64,000 bases of DNA, from the NCBI RefSeq assembly GCF_000192435.1, contig NZ_AEUD01000007.1, positions 124,001-188,000 on the forward strand, in the 5' to 3' direction. Source of the DNA: Gordonia neofelifaecis NRRL B-59395. GTDB taxonomy: Bacteria; Actinomycetota; Actinomycetes; Mycobacteriales; Mycobacteriaceae. Shown here piece by piece: positions 1-7,747 of the stretch. The position numbers were made by a program, and so were the translations under genes. Position 1 is the stretch's first letter. Each line of letters begins with the position of its first letter. The notes below the pieces were generated by a model. That model was not told where the DNA came from. It made no database searches and saw only the letters and a list, made by a program, of their open reading frames with translations.

Positions 1-156
1 AGCACGTCCATCTGGAAGATCGTGCTGATCGTCATCGCCGTGCTGATCGCGCTGTCGATCATCGGACCGCTGCTCAAGGCCGCTTTCTGGGTGGTCCTGA
101 TCGGTCTCGCGATCGTCGGCGCCGGAGCGCTGTTCTTCGGCGGCAAGAAGTCCTGA
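1..156 (+). CDS. C-terminal end of a small membrane protein (partial)
   Basis: The first 156 bases read in frame 1 without a stop and give 51 residues ending in GGKKS. The start lies outside the window. The visible part is two hydrophobic stretches separated by a short loop, consistent with two membrane-spanning segments. No family motif can be seen and no function is proposed. It faces the minus-strand oxidoreductase gene downstream (convergent, 21 bp apart). Confidence 0.6.
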   Translation, partial: STSIWKIVLIVIAVLIALSIIGPLLKAAFWVVLIGLAIVGAGALFFGGKKS

Positions 157-177
157 CCGGCCGGAGTCGCGTACGCC

Positions 178-1107
178 TCAGCGCGGTTCGAACACGAACT
201 TGCCGCGCGGATGAGCGCCCAGCAACTCGTCGAAGGCCGCGCCGGCGTCGGTGAAGCCGAAACGGCGGGCGATCTCGACCGTGATGCGGCCGGACGCGGC
301 GTCCGTCAGCAGCGGCTCGACGGCGGCGCTCCGATGATGGCGGCTCTGCTCGCTGCTGCCGTCGATGACGACGATGCCGTCGTCGACCCGGCCCCACGCC
401 GCGATGCTCACGATCCGATGCGGCGCCACCAGCTCCAGCGAGACGTCGATCGCCTCATCGGTGCCGACGGTGTCGATGACCGCGGTGATGCGCTGATCGC
501 CGCGCGCCTCCCGGACGGCGTCGGTCAGTCCGTCCCCGTAGGGGACCGGTATCGCGCCCTGGGCGCGCAGGTGGTCGTGGTTGCGGGGCGCCGCGGTGGC
601 GATCACCGTCGCGCCCGCGGCCAGCGCCTCGGTGACGACGATGGAGCCGACGGCGCCCGCGCCGCCATGGACCAGCACCACGTCGTCGCCGGTGACACCG
701 AGGGTTGCGAGGGTGTCGACCGCGGTCACGCCGGCGAGGAGCAACGACGCGGCCTCGGCGAATCCGAGCCCGGCCGGCTTGCGGTGCACCCGGTCCTCAC
801 CGGACACGACGTACTCGGCCAGCGTCGCCGACGCGGGGTAGACCACGACCTCGTCGCCTGCCTTGAACTCCGATCCGGGACCCGCCGCGTGAACCACGCC
901 GGCCGCTTCCGCACCGGGGGAGAGCGGTAGGTTCTCCGGCTTGGCGCCGAGGAATCCGCGGACCAGCTTCACGTCGTAGGGGTTGAGGCCGGCGGCGCGC
1001 ACCTCGACGACGACCTCGCCCTTTCCGGGCTTCGGGATGTCGACGTCGGTCACCTCGAGTACGTCGCTGGGATCGCCGTAGCCGGTCGCGATGAGCTTCT
1101 TAGCCAT
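178..1107 (-). CDS. NADP-dependent quinone oxidoreductase-like MDR dehydrogenase
   Basis: 309 aa. This is a medium-chain dehydrogenase/reductase of the zinc-free quinone oxidoreductase type, expected to reduce quinones or enones with NADPH in the cytoplasm. The N-terminal half is a GroES-like fold (AAGLNPYDVKLVRG near residue 40). The Rossmann fold follows with VHGGAGAVGS near residue 145. The catalytic zinc cysteines of alcohol dehydrogenases are not seen. The frame runs further upstream, but the start at 1107 (MAKKLIATGYG) is chosen because an AGAGAG purine run precedes it and homologues begin there. The true substrate cannot be told from sequence. Confidence 0.85.
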   Translation of the reverse strand: MAKKLIATGYGDPSDVLEVTDVDIPKPGKGEVVVEVRAAGLNPYDVKLVRGFLGAKPENLPLSPGAEAAGVVHAAGPGSEFKAGDEVVVYPASATLAEYVVSGEDRVHRKPAGLGFAEAASLLLAGVTAVDTLATLGVTGDDVVLVHGGAGAVGSIVVTEALAAGATVIATAAPRNHDHLRAQGAIPVPYGDGLTDAVREARGDQRITAVIDTVGTDEAIDVSLELVAPHRIVSIAAWGRVDDGIVVIDGSSEQSRHHRSAAVEPLLTDAASGRITVEIARRFGFTDAGAAFDELLGAHPRGKFVFEPR

Positions 1108-1282
1108 GATGTGTATCAACTCTCTTCTGTCGCAATTGGATTCGCATGGGCGACGGTGAAGGCGGGCCGCCGGTCGAATGCGGCTGAGGCGCGATCCGCA
1201 CGGCTCCATCATGCCAATTCGCTCGTCGGCGGCAACCGGGGTGCGACACCGGCGCGGGTCTGTTCATCGTCGACGGGTCGGG

Positions 1283-1311
1283 TTAACGTGTACTTCACGT
1301 CACACTAACTC
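1283..1311 (+). promoter_or_regulatory. Possible promoter and operator of the monooxygenase gene
   Basis: TTAACG (1283-1288), a 17-nt spacer and TAACTC (1306-1311) resemble a weak sigma-70-type promoter. The spacer contains the inverted repeat ACGTG-TACTT-CACGT (1286-1300), placed where a repressor could block polymerase. This rests on spacing and symmetry only. Confidence 0.3.
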
Positions 1312-1331
1312 GTTCGGGATTGGAGACGGTC

Positions 1332-2822
1332 ATGGCTGAGGGGCCTGTCGATCACGAGGTCGTCATCGTCGGAGCCGGCTTCGGGGGGATGGGTGCCGGG
1401 ATCGAGTTCAAGCGTCTGGGCGTCGTCGACATCGCGATCCTGGAGCGTGAGGACGACCTCGGCGGCACGTGGCACGTCAACCACTACCCGGGACTGGCGG
1501 TGGACATCGCGTCGGTGACGTACTCCTACTCGTTCGAACCGAACCCGTTCTGGTCTCGGCTGTTCGCGCCGGGTGCCGAGCTCAAGCGCTACGCCGAACA
1601 CGTGGCCGACGCCTACGACCTGAGGCGCCACATGGAGTTCGGCGTCGTCGTCGAGAGCGCGGAATGGGACGACGACGCCGGCCGTTGGACCGTGCACACC
1701 GCTGACGGATCGAGTCGCACCGCGCGCTACCTGGTCACGGCGACCGGATTCCTCTCCCAGCCCCACACCCCGGACTTCCCGGGGATGGACACATTCGCGG
1801 GCGACGTCATCCACACCACCGCGTGGCGCGACGGGTACGACTTCGGCGGCAGGCGCGCGGCCGTCATCGGAACCGGGGCGACGGCGGTCCAGCTGATTCC
1901 GGAGATCGCGAGGACGGCACGGGAGCTGACGGTCTTCCAGCGCACGCCGATCTGGGTGGTGCCGAAGGTCGACTTCCCGATTCCGCGTCCGGTCCAGCAG
2001 ATCTTCGCGCGGATCCCGGCGGCGCAGAAGGCGGCCCGAGTGGTCAACACGTCATTGCTCGAGATGCTGATGGTCTTCGGCGTCCTGCACTACAAGCAGG
2101 CCAAGCCGGGCAATCAACTGGCGGCGCTGCTGGCGAAGACCCACATGCGGCTGCAGGTCCGCGATGCGGCGACGCGCAGAGCGCTGACACCGCACTACGA
2201 CTTCGGCTGCAAGCGGCCGACCTTCTCCAACACCTATTTCCGGGTCTTCAACCAGCGGAACGTCCACCTCGAGACCGGCACCATCGAATCGGTGGTGCCC
2301 AATGGAATCGTCACGGCGGACGGCACGCGGATCGATGTCGACACCCTGGTCCTGGCGACCGGCTTCAACCTGTGGGACGTGAACTTCCCCGCCTTCACGA
2401 TCATCGGCCGCGACGGTCGGGACCTCGGCAAGTGGTGGCGCGACGGCCGGTTCCAGGCGTACGAGGGCATCACCGTGCCGAAGTTCCCGAACTTCCTGAC
2501 CCTCAACAGTCCGTATTCGTACAGCGGGCTGTCGTACTTCACGACGATCGAGGGGCAGATGAAGCACATCGCGCGGCTCTTCGGCGAGATGCGGCGACGG
2601 GGCACGTCACGCTTCGAGGTGACCGAGGCCGCGAACGCGAAATTCCTCGAGCGCGCGACCAAGAACCTCGAGTCGTCCGTGTTCTACGCGGGCGACTGCT
2701 CGACCTCGCGCAGTTACTACTTCAACCAGCACGGCGAGGCGACGTTGCTGCGCCCGAATGCGACGCTCACCACGCTCCACGAGCAGGGCAGCTTCCCGCT
2801 CGGAGACTACGAGTACGCGTGA
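1332..2822 (+). CDS. FAD-dependent Baeyer-Villiger-type monooxygenase
   Basis: 496 aa flavoprotein monooxygenase that should use FAD, NADPH and O2 to oxygenate a ketone, aldehyde or related lipophilic substrate. The FAD-binding GAGFGGMGAG lies near residue 14. The NADPH-binding GTGATAVQ lies near residue 180. Between them is FAGDVIHTTAWRD, which fits the BVMO fingerprint FxGxxxHxxxW except that R, not P or D, follows the Trp. A conserved ATG (VLATGF) occurs in the C-terminal third. The start at 1332 is preceded by GGAG at 1322-1325; an ATG 12 bases upstream has no such site. Such enzymes are abundant in Gordonia and Rhodococcus. Substrate is unknown. Confidence 0.88.
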   Translation: MAEGPVDHEVVIVGAGFGGMGAGIEFKRLGVVDIAILEREDDLGGTWHVNHYPGLAVDIASVTYSYSFEPNPFWSRLFAPGAELKRYAEHVADAYDLRRHMEFGVVVESAEWDDDAGRWTVHTADGSSRTARYLVTATGFLSQPHTPDFPGMDTFAGDVIHTTAWRDGYDFGGRRAAVIGTGATAVQLIPEIARTARELTVFQRTPIWVVPKVDFPIPRPVQQIFARIPAAQKAARVVNTSLLEMLMVFGVLHYKQAKPGNQLAALLAKTHMRLQVRDAATRRALTPHYDFGCKRPTFSNTYFRVFNQRNVHLETGTIESVVPNGIVTADGTRIDVDTLVLATGFNLWDVNFPAFTIIGRDGRDLGKWWRDGRFQAYEGITVPKFPNFLTLNSPYSYSGLSYFTTIEGQMKHIARLFGEMRRRGTSRFEVTEAANAKFLERATKNLESSVFYAGDCSTSRSYYFNQHGEATLLRPNATLTTLHEQGSFPLGDYEYA

Positions 2823-2832
2823 GTGCGGCCCG

Positions 2833-3207
2833 CTACCGTCCGTAGCGCTCGCGGTACTCGTCGTGGACCGAGTCGGCGCGCTGAATCTTGACCTTGTCCA
2901 GCAGGGATGCGTCGAGGCCGTTGTTCACCAGCAGATGTCTGCGGTAGACGCGGCTGAGCGCGATCTGGAAATAGAGGAACGGGATCAGCAGCAGCACCAC
3001 CATGCCGAGCTTCACCCAGAGCGGTCCGGGGATGAACAGGAAGGCGACGAACAGCGGGATCACCGGGATCAGCCCGCGGATCACGTAGCGCCGAATGTGT
3101 CCGGGACCGGTGAGGTCTTCGAGTACCCAGTCCCGCATGGACGCAGGCAGCGGTCGGCCGAGGAGATAACCGATCTTCTGCAGGAATCCGGGACGTTCAG
3201 CGCTCAT
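2833..3207 (-). CDS. DUF5313 family small membrane protein
   Basis: 124 aa. The family is found in mycobacteria and relatives and has no assigned function. A soluble N-terminus with LGRPLPASMRDWV precedes two hydrophobic segments (about residues 45-62 and 66-84), then a basic, charged tail ending in YRERYGR. It starts 9 bp after the SRAP gene stops on the same strand, so the two are probably cotranscribed. The ATG at 3207 is preferred over an upstream TTG at 3213. It converges on the monooxygenase gene with a 10-bp gap and no visible terminator. Confidence 0.75.
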   Translation of the reverse strand: MSAERPGFLQKIGYLLGRPLPASMRDWVLEDLTGPGHIRRYVIRGLIPVIPLFVAFLFIPGPLWVKLGMVVLLLIPFLYFQIALSRVYRRHLLVNNGLDASLLDKVKIQRADSVHDEYRERYGR

Positions 3208-3216
3208 GAGCAACGA

Positions 3217-3963
3217 CTATCCCACGCTGTTGACGGGTTCGAGAAGTTCGGGGCCGTTGTTGGCGACGCGGTTCACCAGGTCGGATACCTCACGGATCTC
3301 GATGGCGTCGACCAACTCGGCGGCGGGCGGCGCGAGATACGACGGGTCGACGGCGTGGTCCGGGTCGAGCCACGCGTCCCAGTACTCGACGGGCATGATC
3401 AGCGGCATCCGGTGGTGCACCGACTCGAGCGGGCCGACAGCGTCGGTGGTGATGATGGCGGTGCTCGACACCCATTGAGAGTCGTCGCCGGCGGCGCGGG
3501 CCTCGGCGGGGCGCCACGCCGCCCACAGTCCGCCCATGAAGAGCCGGGTGCCGTCGACGGGCGACATGTAGAAGGGGATCTTGGTCGGCTTGCCGTTCGG
3601 TCCGGCCGGCCCGGCCTTCCACTCGAACCAGCCGTCCATCGGCACCAGACATCGTTTGCCCGTCAGCGACCGGCGGAACGCGGGCTTGTCGGCGAGGGTC
3701 TCGGCGCGGGCGTTGAACAGCAGGGGACCCTTGCCCAGTTCCTTGGTCCAGGACGGCACCAGGCCCCAGCGCATCGCGCGAACCCGGCGCGCGGCGTCGT
3801 CGTCGGGGCTGCCGTGCTCGTGCCGCTGCACAACCGTCATCACCGTCGCGGTGGGCGCGACGTTGTACGACTCGTGGACGACGTCGCCGCGCACCTCGTT
3901 CACGGCGTCGATCTCGGAGGCCAGTCTGGCCGGGTCGGTGGTGACTGCATAGCGCCCGCACAT
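3217..3963 (-). CDS. SRAP/HMCES (YedK-type) abasic-site DNA-protein crosslink protein
   Basis: 248 aa. SRAP proteins attach covalently to abasic sites in single-stranded DNA through Cys2 and so shield them during replication. All signature pieces are present: MCGRYAV at the N-terminus (Cys2 after Met removal), YNVAPT with the catalytic Asn, the Arg in FNARAET, WFEW with the catalytic Glu, and HHRMPLI with the conserved His. The start is fixed by the need for Cys at position 2, although the frame is open upstream. GGAGGG lies unusually close to this ATG. Its start is about 220 bp from sigH, in the divergent direction, so the SigH-type promoter region is shared upstream space. Confidence 0.92.
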   Translation of the reverse strand: MCGRYAVTTDPARLASEIDAVNEVRGDVVHESYNVAPTATVMTVVQRHEHGSPDDDAARRVRAMRWGLVPSWTKELGKGPLLFNARAETLADKPAFRRSLTGKRCLVPMDGWFEWKAGPAGPNGKPTKIPFYMSPVDGTRLFMGGLWAAWRPAEARAAGDDSQWVSSTAIITTDAVGPLESVHHRMPLIMPVEYWDAWLDPDHAVDPSYLAPPAAELVDAIEIREVSDLVNRVANNGPELLEPVNSVG

Positions 3964-3983
3964 ACCCTCCATGCTGGCACGGC

Positions 3984-4009
3984 GGAACAAACCACGGCGC
4001 ACCGTTGTT
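3984..4009 (+). promoter_or_regulatory. SigH/SigR-type autoregulatory promoter of sigH
   Basis: GGAAC (3984-3988), then 18 nt, then GTT (4007-4009) match the GGAAY-N18-GTT consensus of Streptomyces SigR and mycobacterial SigH promoters. It sits upstream of the sigH frame, as expected for the autoregulated promoter of this family. Transcription should start near 4016-4019, next to an in-frame ATG at 4020. Sequence match only, not mapped. Confidence 0.65.
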
Positions 4010-4181
4010 GACCGAGTCGATGATCAAGGATTCAGCAGGGATCACCGACGAGGAAGGTGGCGCAGAAGTGGCCGCAGCAACACTGAATCGCGGTGCGACC
4101 GTCCGCGGCAGGCCGGACGGCGCCCGTTCGGCACGCGGATCGCTAGACTTGGTGGAGCACATTTCCAGCGAAGGGAAGTTC

Positions 4182-4790
4182 GTGTCATCTGAGAGTCAAG
4201 CATCGGCCGAGACCCCGGAACAGCTCACCGAGCGTTTCGAGCGCGACGCCCTGCCGCTCCTCGACCAGATGTACGGCGCCGCGCTGCGCATGACGCGCAA
4301 TCCCGCCGACGCCGAAGACCTGGTCCAGGAGACCTACATCAAGGCCTTCTCTGCGTTCAAGTCGTTCCGGGAGGGCACCAACCTCAAGGCGTGGCTGTAC
4401 CGGATCCTGACCAACACCTACATCAACTCGTACCGGAAGAAGCAGCGGCAGCCCGCGCAGTACCCGACCGACGAGATCACCGACTGGCAACTGGCCGCGA
4501 CGGCCGAGCATTCGTCGACAGGTCTCCGATCGGCTGAGATCGAAGCGCTCGACGCGCTCCCGGACGACGAGATCAAAGAGGCGCTCAGCAAACTGCCGGA
4601 GGACTTCCGGATGGCGGTCTACTACGCCGACGTCGAAGGCCTTCCGTACAAGGAGATCGCCGAGATCATGGACACCCCGATCGGCACCGTCATGTCCCGA
4701 CTGCATCGCGGTCGGCGCCAGCTACGCGATCTGCTCGCCGACGTCGCACGCGAACGCGGCTTCGGTCGTACCAGCGAGGTGGCGAAATGA
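4182..4790 (+). CDS. sigH: ECF sigma factor SigH (SigR orthologue)
   Basis: 202 aa from the GTG at 4182, which follows the ribosome-binding run GAAGGGAAG. ECF sigma factor of the thiol-oxidative and heat stress response, held inactive by the zinc anti-sigma factor encoded next. Region 2 reads [20 protein letters not shown] and region 2.4 is near [20 protein letters not shown]. Region 4 carries [27 protein letters not shown]-like residues. The sequence is nearly colinear with M. tuberculosis SigH. The reading frame stays open upstream to 4005, and an ATG at 4020 just after the SigH-type promoter would add 54 residues. This resembles the unstable SigR-prime isoform of Streptomyces. The gene overlaps rsrA by 4 nt (ATGA). 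Confidence 0.95.
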   Translation: MSSESQASAETPEQLTERFERDALPLLDQMYGAALRMTRNPADAEDLVQETYIKAFSAFKSFREGTNLKAWLYRILTNTYINSYRKKQRQPAQYPTDEITDWQLAATAEHSSTGLRSAEIEALDALPDDEIKEALSKLPEDFRMAVYYADVEGLPYKEIAEIMDTPIGTVMSRLHRGRRQLRDLLADVARERGFGRTSEVAK

Positions 4791-5083
4791 GCGCGAACGA
4801 CGAGAGCGAGTTCGAGAACCTCGACTGCTCGGCGGTACTCGCCGACATCTGGCTGCTCCTGGACAACGAGTGCGACGCCGGCGCGCGGAGCCGACTGGAA
4901 GGCCACGTGAACGCCTGCCCGTCGTGCCTCGAGCACTACGGCGTCCAGCAGCAGCTCAAGGCGCTCATCAGCCGTAAGTGCGGCGGTGAGCACGCACCCG
5001 ACGGCCTGCGCGAGCGCCTTCGCGTGGAGCTCCGCCGCTCGGTGACCGTGCGGCAGACCACCTATCGACTCGAGTCCGACTGA
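4787..5083 (+). CDS. rsrA: Zinc-containing anti-sigma factor RsrA/RshA
   Basis: 98 aa. It binds SigH in reducing conditions and releases it when its zinc-ligand thiols are oxidised. The ZAS signature HxxxCxxC is H40-C44-C47 (GHVNACPSC), with an upstream Cys14 as the likely fourth ligand. The C-terminus, with [11 protein letters not shown], matches mycobacterial RshA. Its ATG overlaps the sigH stop, so translation is coupled and the two proteins should be made in proportion. A strong hairpin follows 15 bp downstream. Confidence 0.93.
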   Translation: MSANDESEFENLDCSAVLADIWLLLDNECDAGARSRLEGHVNACPSCLEHYGVQQQLKALISRKCGGEHAPDGLRERLRVELRRSVTVRQTTYRLESD

Positions 5084-5097
5084 CTCCCGAGCTGAGA

Positions 5098-5144
5098 ACG
5101 ACGAAGCGGCCCGGTTCCCTGGAGGAACCGGGCCGCTTCGTCGT
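5098..5144. terminator. Bidirectional terminator between rsrA and bL37
   Basis: Perfect 21-bp inverted repeat (arms 5098-5118 and 5124-5144) with a 5-nt loop. It lies between convergent genes rsrA (plus) and the bL37 gene (minus), so it can serve both. There is no long T run, as is common in high-GC actinobacteria. Confidence 0.85.
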
Positions 5145-5159
5145 CGCTGAGTGCGAGAC

Positions 5160-5234
5160 TCAGGCGTTGGGACGCTTGCCGTGGTTGGCTGCGTTCTTCT
5201 TACGACTGCGCTTCTTACGTCCGCGCTTGCCCAT
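5160..5234 (-). CDS. 50S ribosomal protein bL37 (24 aa)
   Basis: A 24-codon gene reading MGKRGRKKRSRKKNAANHGK then RPNA. It matches the tiny, very basic bL37 seen in mycobacterial ribosome structures, with nearly every Lys/Arg and the NHGKRPN ending conserved. A strong AAGGAGG lies 9 nt before the ATG. Its position between rshA and the TB7.3-type gene matches mycobacteria. Its size makes it easy to miss in automated annotation. Confidence 0.87.
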   Translation of the reverse strand: MGKRGRKKRSRKKNAANHGKRPNA

Positions 5235-5357
5235 GACGGACCTCCTTCGATCGTGCGGGCCGGTGTGCGACGATGATTATTTCACGTCCGCGGGCATCGG
5301 CGGTAATCACGCCCACACGCGAACGCGCCGAACGCCCGCTCGGTTACCATGTCTTCC

Positions 5358-5579
5358 ATGGCGGAAGACGTGGTCAATGAAATCGTTGCGACTGTTCTCG
5401 AGGTCTCGGCGCAGGCCGGACAGCGCGTCGATGTGGGCGACACCCTGGTGCTGCTCGAGTCGATGAAGATGGAGATCCCGGTGCTCGCCGAGGACGCGGG
5501 TGTGCTGTCGGAGGTCAAGGTGAACGTCGGTGACGTGATCCAGGCCGGCGACATCATCGCCACCTACCAGCAGGACTGA
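5358..5579 (+). CDS. Biotinyl-domain protein (TB7.3-type BCCP)
   Basis: 73 aa free-standing biotin/lipoyl attachment domain, homologous to M. tuberculosis TB7.3 (Rv3221c). The biotin site is LLESMKMEIPV, with Lys37 as the modified residue. No carboxylase subunit is adjacent, so its partner enzyme is unknown. The ATG at 5358 is preferred over one at 5349 because the homologue begins MAEDV and because TACCAT (5345-5350) lies 7 nt upstream, fitting a leaderless transcript. It precedes pdtaS by 38 bp on the same strand. Confidence 0.88.
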   Translation: MAEDVVNEIVATVLEVSAQAGQRVDVGDTLVLLESMKMEIPVLAEDAGVLSEVKVNVGDVIQAGDIIATYQQD

Positions 5580-5617
5580 CACGAGCCGGGTCCTCGGGCC
5601 CGAGCCGAGCCGCACCG

Positions 5618-7159
5618 ATGGCAACCCTCACCGATCTGCTCGCCGAGCACACGACGCTGTCCGCAGCCGCGGCCGAACACCTCCAGCGGCTGGTGGCCGA
5701 ATGGCAGTTGCTCGCCGACCTGTCCTTCGCGGACTACCTGCTGGCGGTCCCCGGTGAAGGCGGCGTGGGCGGCCCAGGGACGAGCGGACTCGTCTACGTC
5801 GCCCAGGTGCGTCCGAACACCGCGTCGACGGTGTTCCCCCGCGACGAGGTCGGCCATCGCGTCGACCTGCCGGCCAGCGCGCAGGGCGCCAATCCGTTGA
5901 TGGCTGCGGCGCTGCACTCGGGCGTCATCGAGCGCGAGGGCATCGCCACGCGTTTCGGCAACGTGCTCATCGAACGCACGGCGATCCCGGTCGGCTTCGG
6001 GGGACAGGTGATCGCCGTCCTCGGCCGGGCTGGCGACGCTTCCGATCCGCGGCCGCCGTCGCCGCTGGAGTCCGCCTACCGCGATGCCGCGGAGGCCCTG
6101 TGCCGGATGGTCGTCGAGGGCACGTTCCCCCTCGACGAGGCCAACACCCTCGGTCTCTCCACACCGCGCGCAGGCGACGGTTTCATCCGCATCGAGGCGG
6201 GCGGCACCGTGACCTATGCCAGCCCGAACGCGTTGTCGGCGGTCCATCGCATGGGCTGGACCACCGACCTCGGCGGCTCCCGCGTCGCCGACGTCCTCGC
6301 CGCGCTGCTCACCGACCCGTTCGAGTCGGCCGATGCCGCCGCGATGATCGCGGCGGCATCGGGCACTGTCGACGCCGCGCGTCTGCCGTCTCCCGACATG
6401 GCCTTGCGGATGGAGCTCGATGCCCGGCGCGCCACGGTGCTGCTGCGCGCGGTACCGCTGCGCTCGCAGGGGCAGTCCCGGGGAGCGGTCCTGCTGATCC
6501 GGGACGTCACCGAGGTCCGGCGCCGCGATCTCGCGCTCATCAGCAAGGACGCGACGATCCGCGAGATCCACCACCGCGTCAAGAACAACCTGCAGAGCGT
6601 CTCGGCGCTGCTGCGTCTGCAGGCGCGGCGGTCGGGTAACCCGGAGACCACCGCGGCACTCGGCGAGGCCGTGCGACGCGTCTCGTCGATCGCATTGGTC
6701 CACGAGATGCTCTCCGGAAGCGTCGATGAAGAGGTGGATCTGGACACGGTCGTGGACCGGCTGGGATCGTCGCTCGTCGACGTGTGGCTGCCGGACGGCG
6801 GCACCCGGGTCGCGGTACGCCGGGAGAACCGGCTCGGGGTGCTGCCCGCGGATCTGGCGATGCCGCTGGTGATGGTGCTGACCGAGGTGATCCAGAACTC
6901 CATCGAGCACGGCTTCACAGCGGGGCAGGAGGGCGCCGAGATCGTGGTCGGAGCGGTGCGGGACGTCCGCGGACTGCGCGTGACCGTCACCGACAACGGG
7001 TGCGGTCTGCCCGAGGGCTTCGACTTGGCGGCGTCGGACCGCCTGGGCCTTCAGATCGTCCGGACGCTGGTCTCCAACGACCTCGGCGGGCAGATCGAGA
7101 TCGCACCGATGCGGGACCGAGCCGGGACTCGCGTGCGGCTCGACATCCCGCTGCACTGA
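5618..7159 (+). CDS. pdtaS: Sensor histidine kinase PdtaS
   Basis: 513 aa soluble kinase of the HisKA_2/HWE class. It autophosphorylates and passes phosphate to the ANTAR-type RNA-binding regulator PdtaR, which is not in this window. The N-terminal GAF-like domain begins with DLLAEHTTL and ADLSFADYLL, as in Rv3220c. A PAS-like segment follows around residues 180-290. The H-box is REIHHRVKNNLQSV (His318/His319). The ATPase domain shows NSIEHGF (N box), VTDNGCGLPEGF (G1) and GLQIVRTLV (G2). No membrane segment is seen. In mycobacteria this pathway responds to copper and NO; that role is inferred here from orthology. Confidence 0.93.
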   Translation: MATLTDLLAEHTTLSAAAAEHLQRLVAEWQLLADLSFADYLLAVPGEGGVGGPGTSGLVYVAQVRPNTASTVFPRDEVGHRVDLPASAQGANPLMAAALHSGVIEREGIATRFGNVLIERTAIPVGFGGQVIAVLGRAGDASDPRPPSPLESAYRDAAEALCRMVVEGTFPLDEANTLGLSTPRAGDGFIRIEAGGTVTYASPNALSAVHRMGWTTDLGGSRVADVLAALLTDPFESADAAAMIAAASGTVDAARLPSPDMALRMELDARRATVLLRAVPLRSQGQSRGAVLLIRDVTEVRRRDLALISKDATIREIHHRVKNNLQSVSALLRLQARRSGNPETTAALGEAVRRVSSIALVHEMLSGSVDEEVDLDTVVDRLGSSLVDVWLPDGGTRVAVRRENRLGVLPADLAMPLVMVLTEVIQNSIEHGFTAGQEGAEIVVGAVRDVRGLRVTVTDNGCGLPEGFDLAASDRLGLQIVRTLVSNDLGGQIEIAPMRDRAGTRVRLDIPLH

Positions 7160-7184
7160 CCGCGCCGGCACCGACCGGAGGACG

Positions 7185-7217
7185 CGAGAAGCCCCGGTCG
7201 TCGACCGGGGCTTCTCG
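7185..7217. terminator. Bidirectional terminator between pdtaS and whiB1
   Basis: Near-perfect hairpin CGAGAAGCCCCGGT-CGTCG-ACCGGGGCTTCTCG between convergent pdtaS and whiB1. The 14-bp GC-rich stem with a 5-nt loop lies 26 bp after the pdtaS stop and 20 bp after the whiB1 stop. Confidence 0.85.
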
Positions 7218-7237
7218 AGGGATTTCCAGCGGGTGCG

Positions 7238-7492
7238 TCAGACGGCGCTGCGGGCGCGGGTGCGCGCATTGCGGCGCTTCAGCGCGCGGCGCTCGTCTTC
7301 GCTCATTCCGCCCCAGACGCCGGCGTCCTGACCGGTCTCGAGGGCCCATGCCAGGCAGTCCGCGGTGACGGGGCAGCGCTGGCAGACGAGCTTGGCGTCA
7401 GCGACCTGGGCAATCGCAGGGCCGGACGTGCCGACCGGGAAGAACAGCTCCGGGTCCTCGTCGCGGCAGATAGCCTTATGGCGCCAATCCAT
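7238..7492 (-). CDS. whiB1: Transcriptional regulator WhiB1
   Basis: 84 aa, same length as and almost identical to M. tuberculosis WhiB1. WhiB1 is an essential, NO-sensitive [4Fe-4S] regulator that binds region 4 of the principal sigma factor. The cluster ligands are Cys9, Cys37, Cys40 and Cys46. GVWGGMSEDERR is the WhiB turn and the basic tail (KRRNARTRAR) contacts DNA. An AAGGAGT site precedes the ATG. The 255-bp upstream gap to the lipid-kinase gene holds its promoter and a perfect 14-bp palindrome. Confidence 0.96.
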   Translation of the reverse strand: MDWRHKAICRDEDPELFFPVGTSGPAIAQVADAKLVCQRCPVTADCLAWALETGQDAGVWGGMSEDERRALKRRNARTRARSAV

Positions 7493-7543
7493 TACTAACT
7501 CCTTCTAAACCTCTGCGGCGTTCTCAGCACGCGTTGCATCATC

Positions 7544-7557
7544 GTCGAAATTTCGAC
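7544..7557. promoter_or_regulatory. 14-bp palindrome in the whiB1 upstream region
   Basis: GTCGAAATTTCGAC is a perfect palindrome 52 bp upstream of the whiB1 start, in otherwise unstructured intergenic DNA. It could be an operator or a 5'-UTR structure; no known consensus is recognised. The rest of 7493-7747 shows no clear promoter match. Confidence 0.35.
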
Positions 7558-7747
7558 TTGGGTTGCAATACCGAATTCACCTGGCTTGGGGCGCAAGACG
7601 TCGCTTGGCAGGGGGTGGGTGATTGCGTCAATATCCGTTGTACTACTGTGCGCAGCCGCTTGGCTATAGTTCTGAAGTGAATGCCGGATAGATCACAAGG
7701 GGTTGGCAACTGGCCTAACTCATGCTTACCGGCCAGTAGCGAGCAGG

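Noticed and set aside
1111-1308. 65-codon ORF upstream of the monooxygenase
   Set aside because: No ribosome site, no similarity seen; it overlaps the probable promoter.
3984-4182. Normal start of sigH at ATG 4020
   Set aside because: The GTG at 4182 has the ribosome site and fits homologue length better; 4020 is kept only as a possible second isoform.
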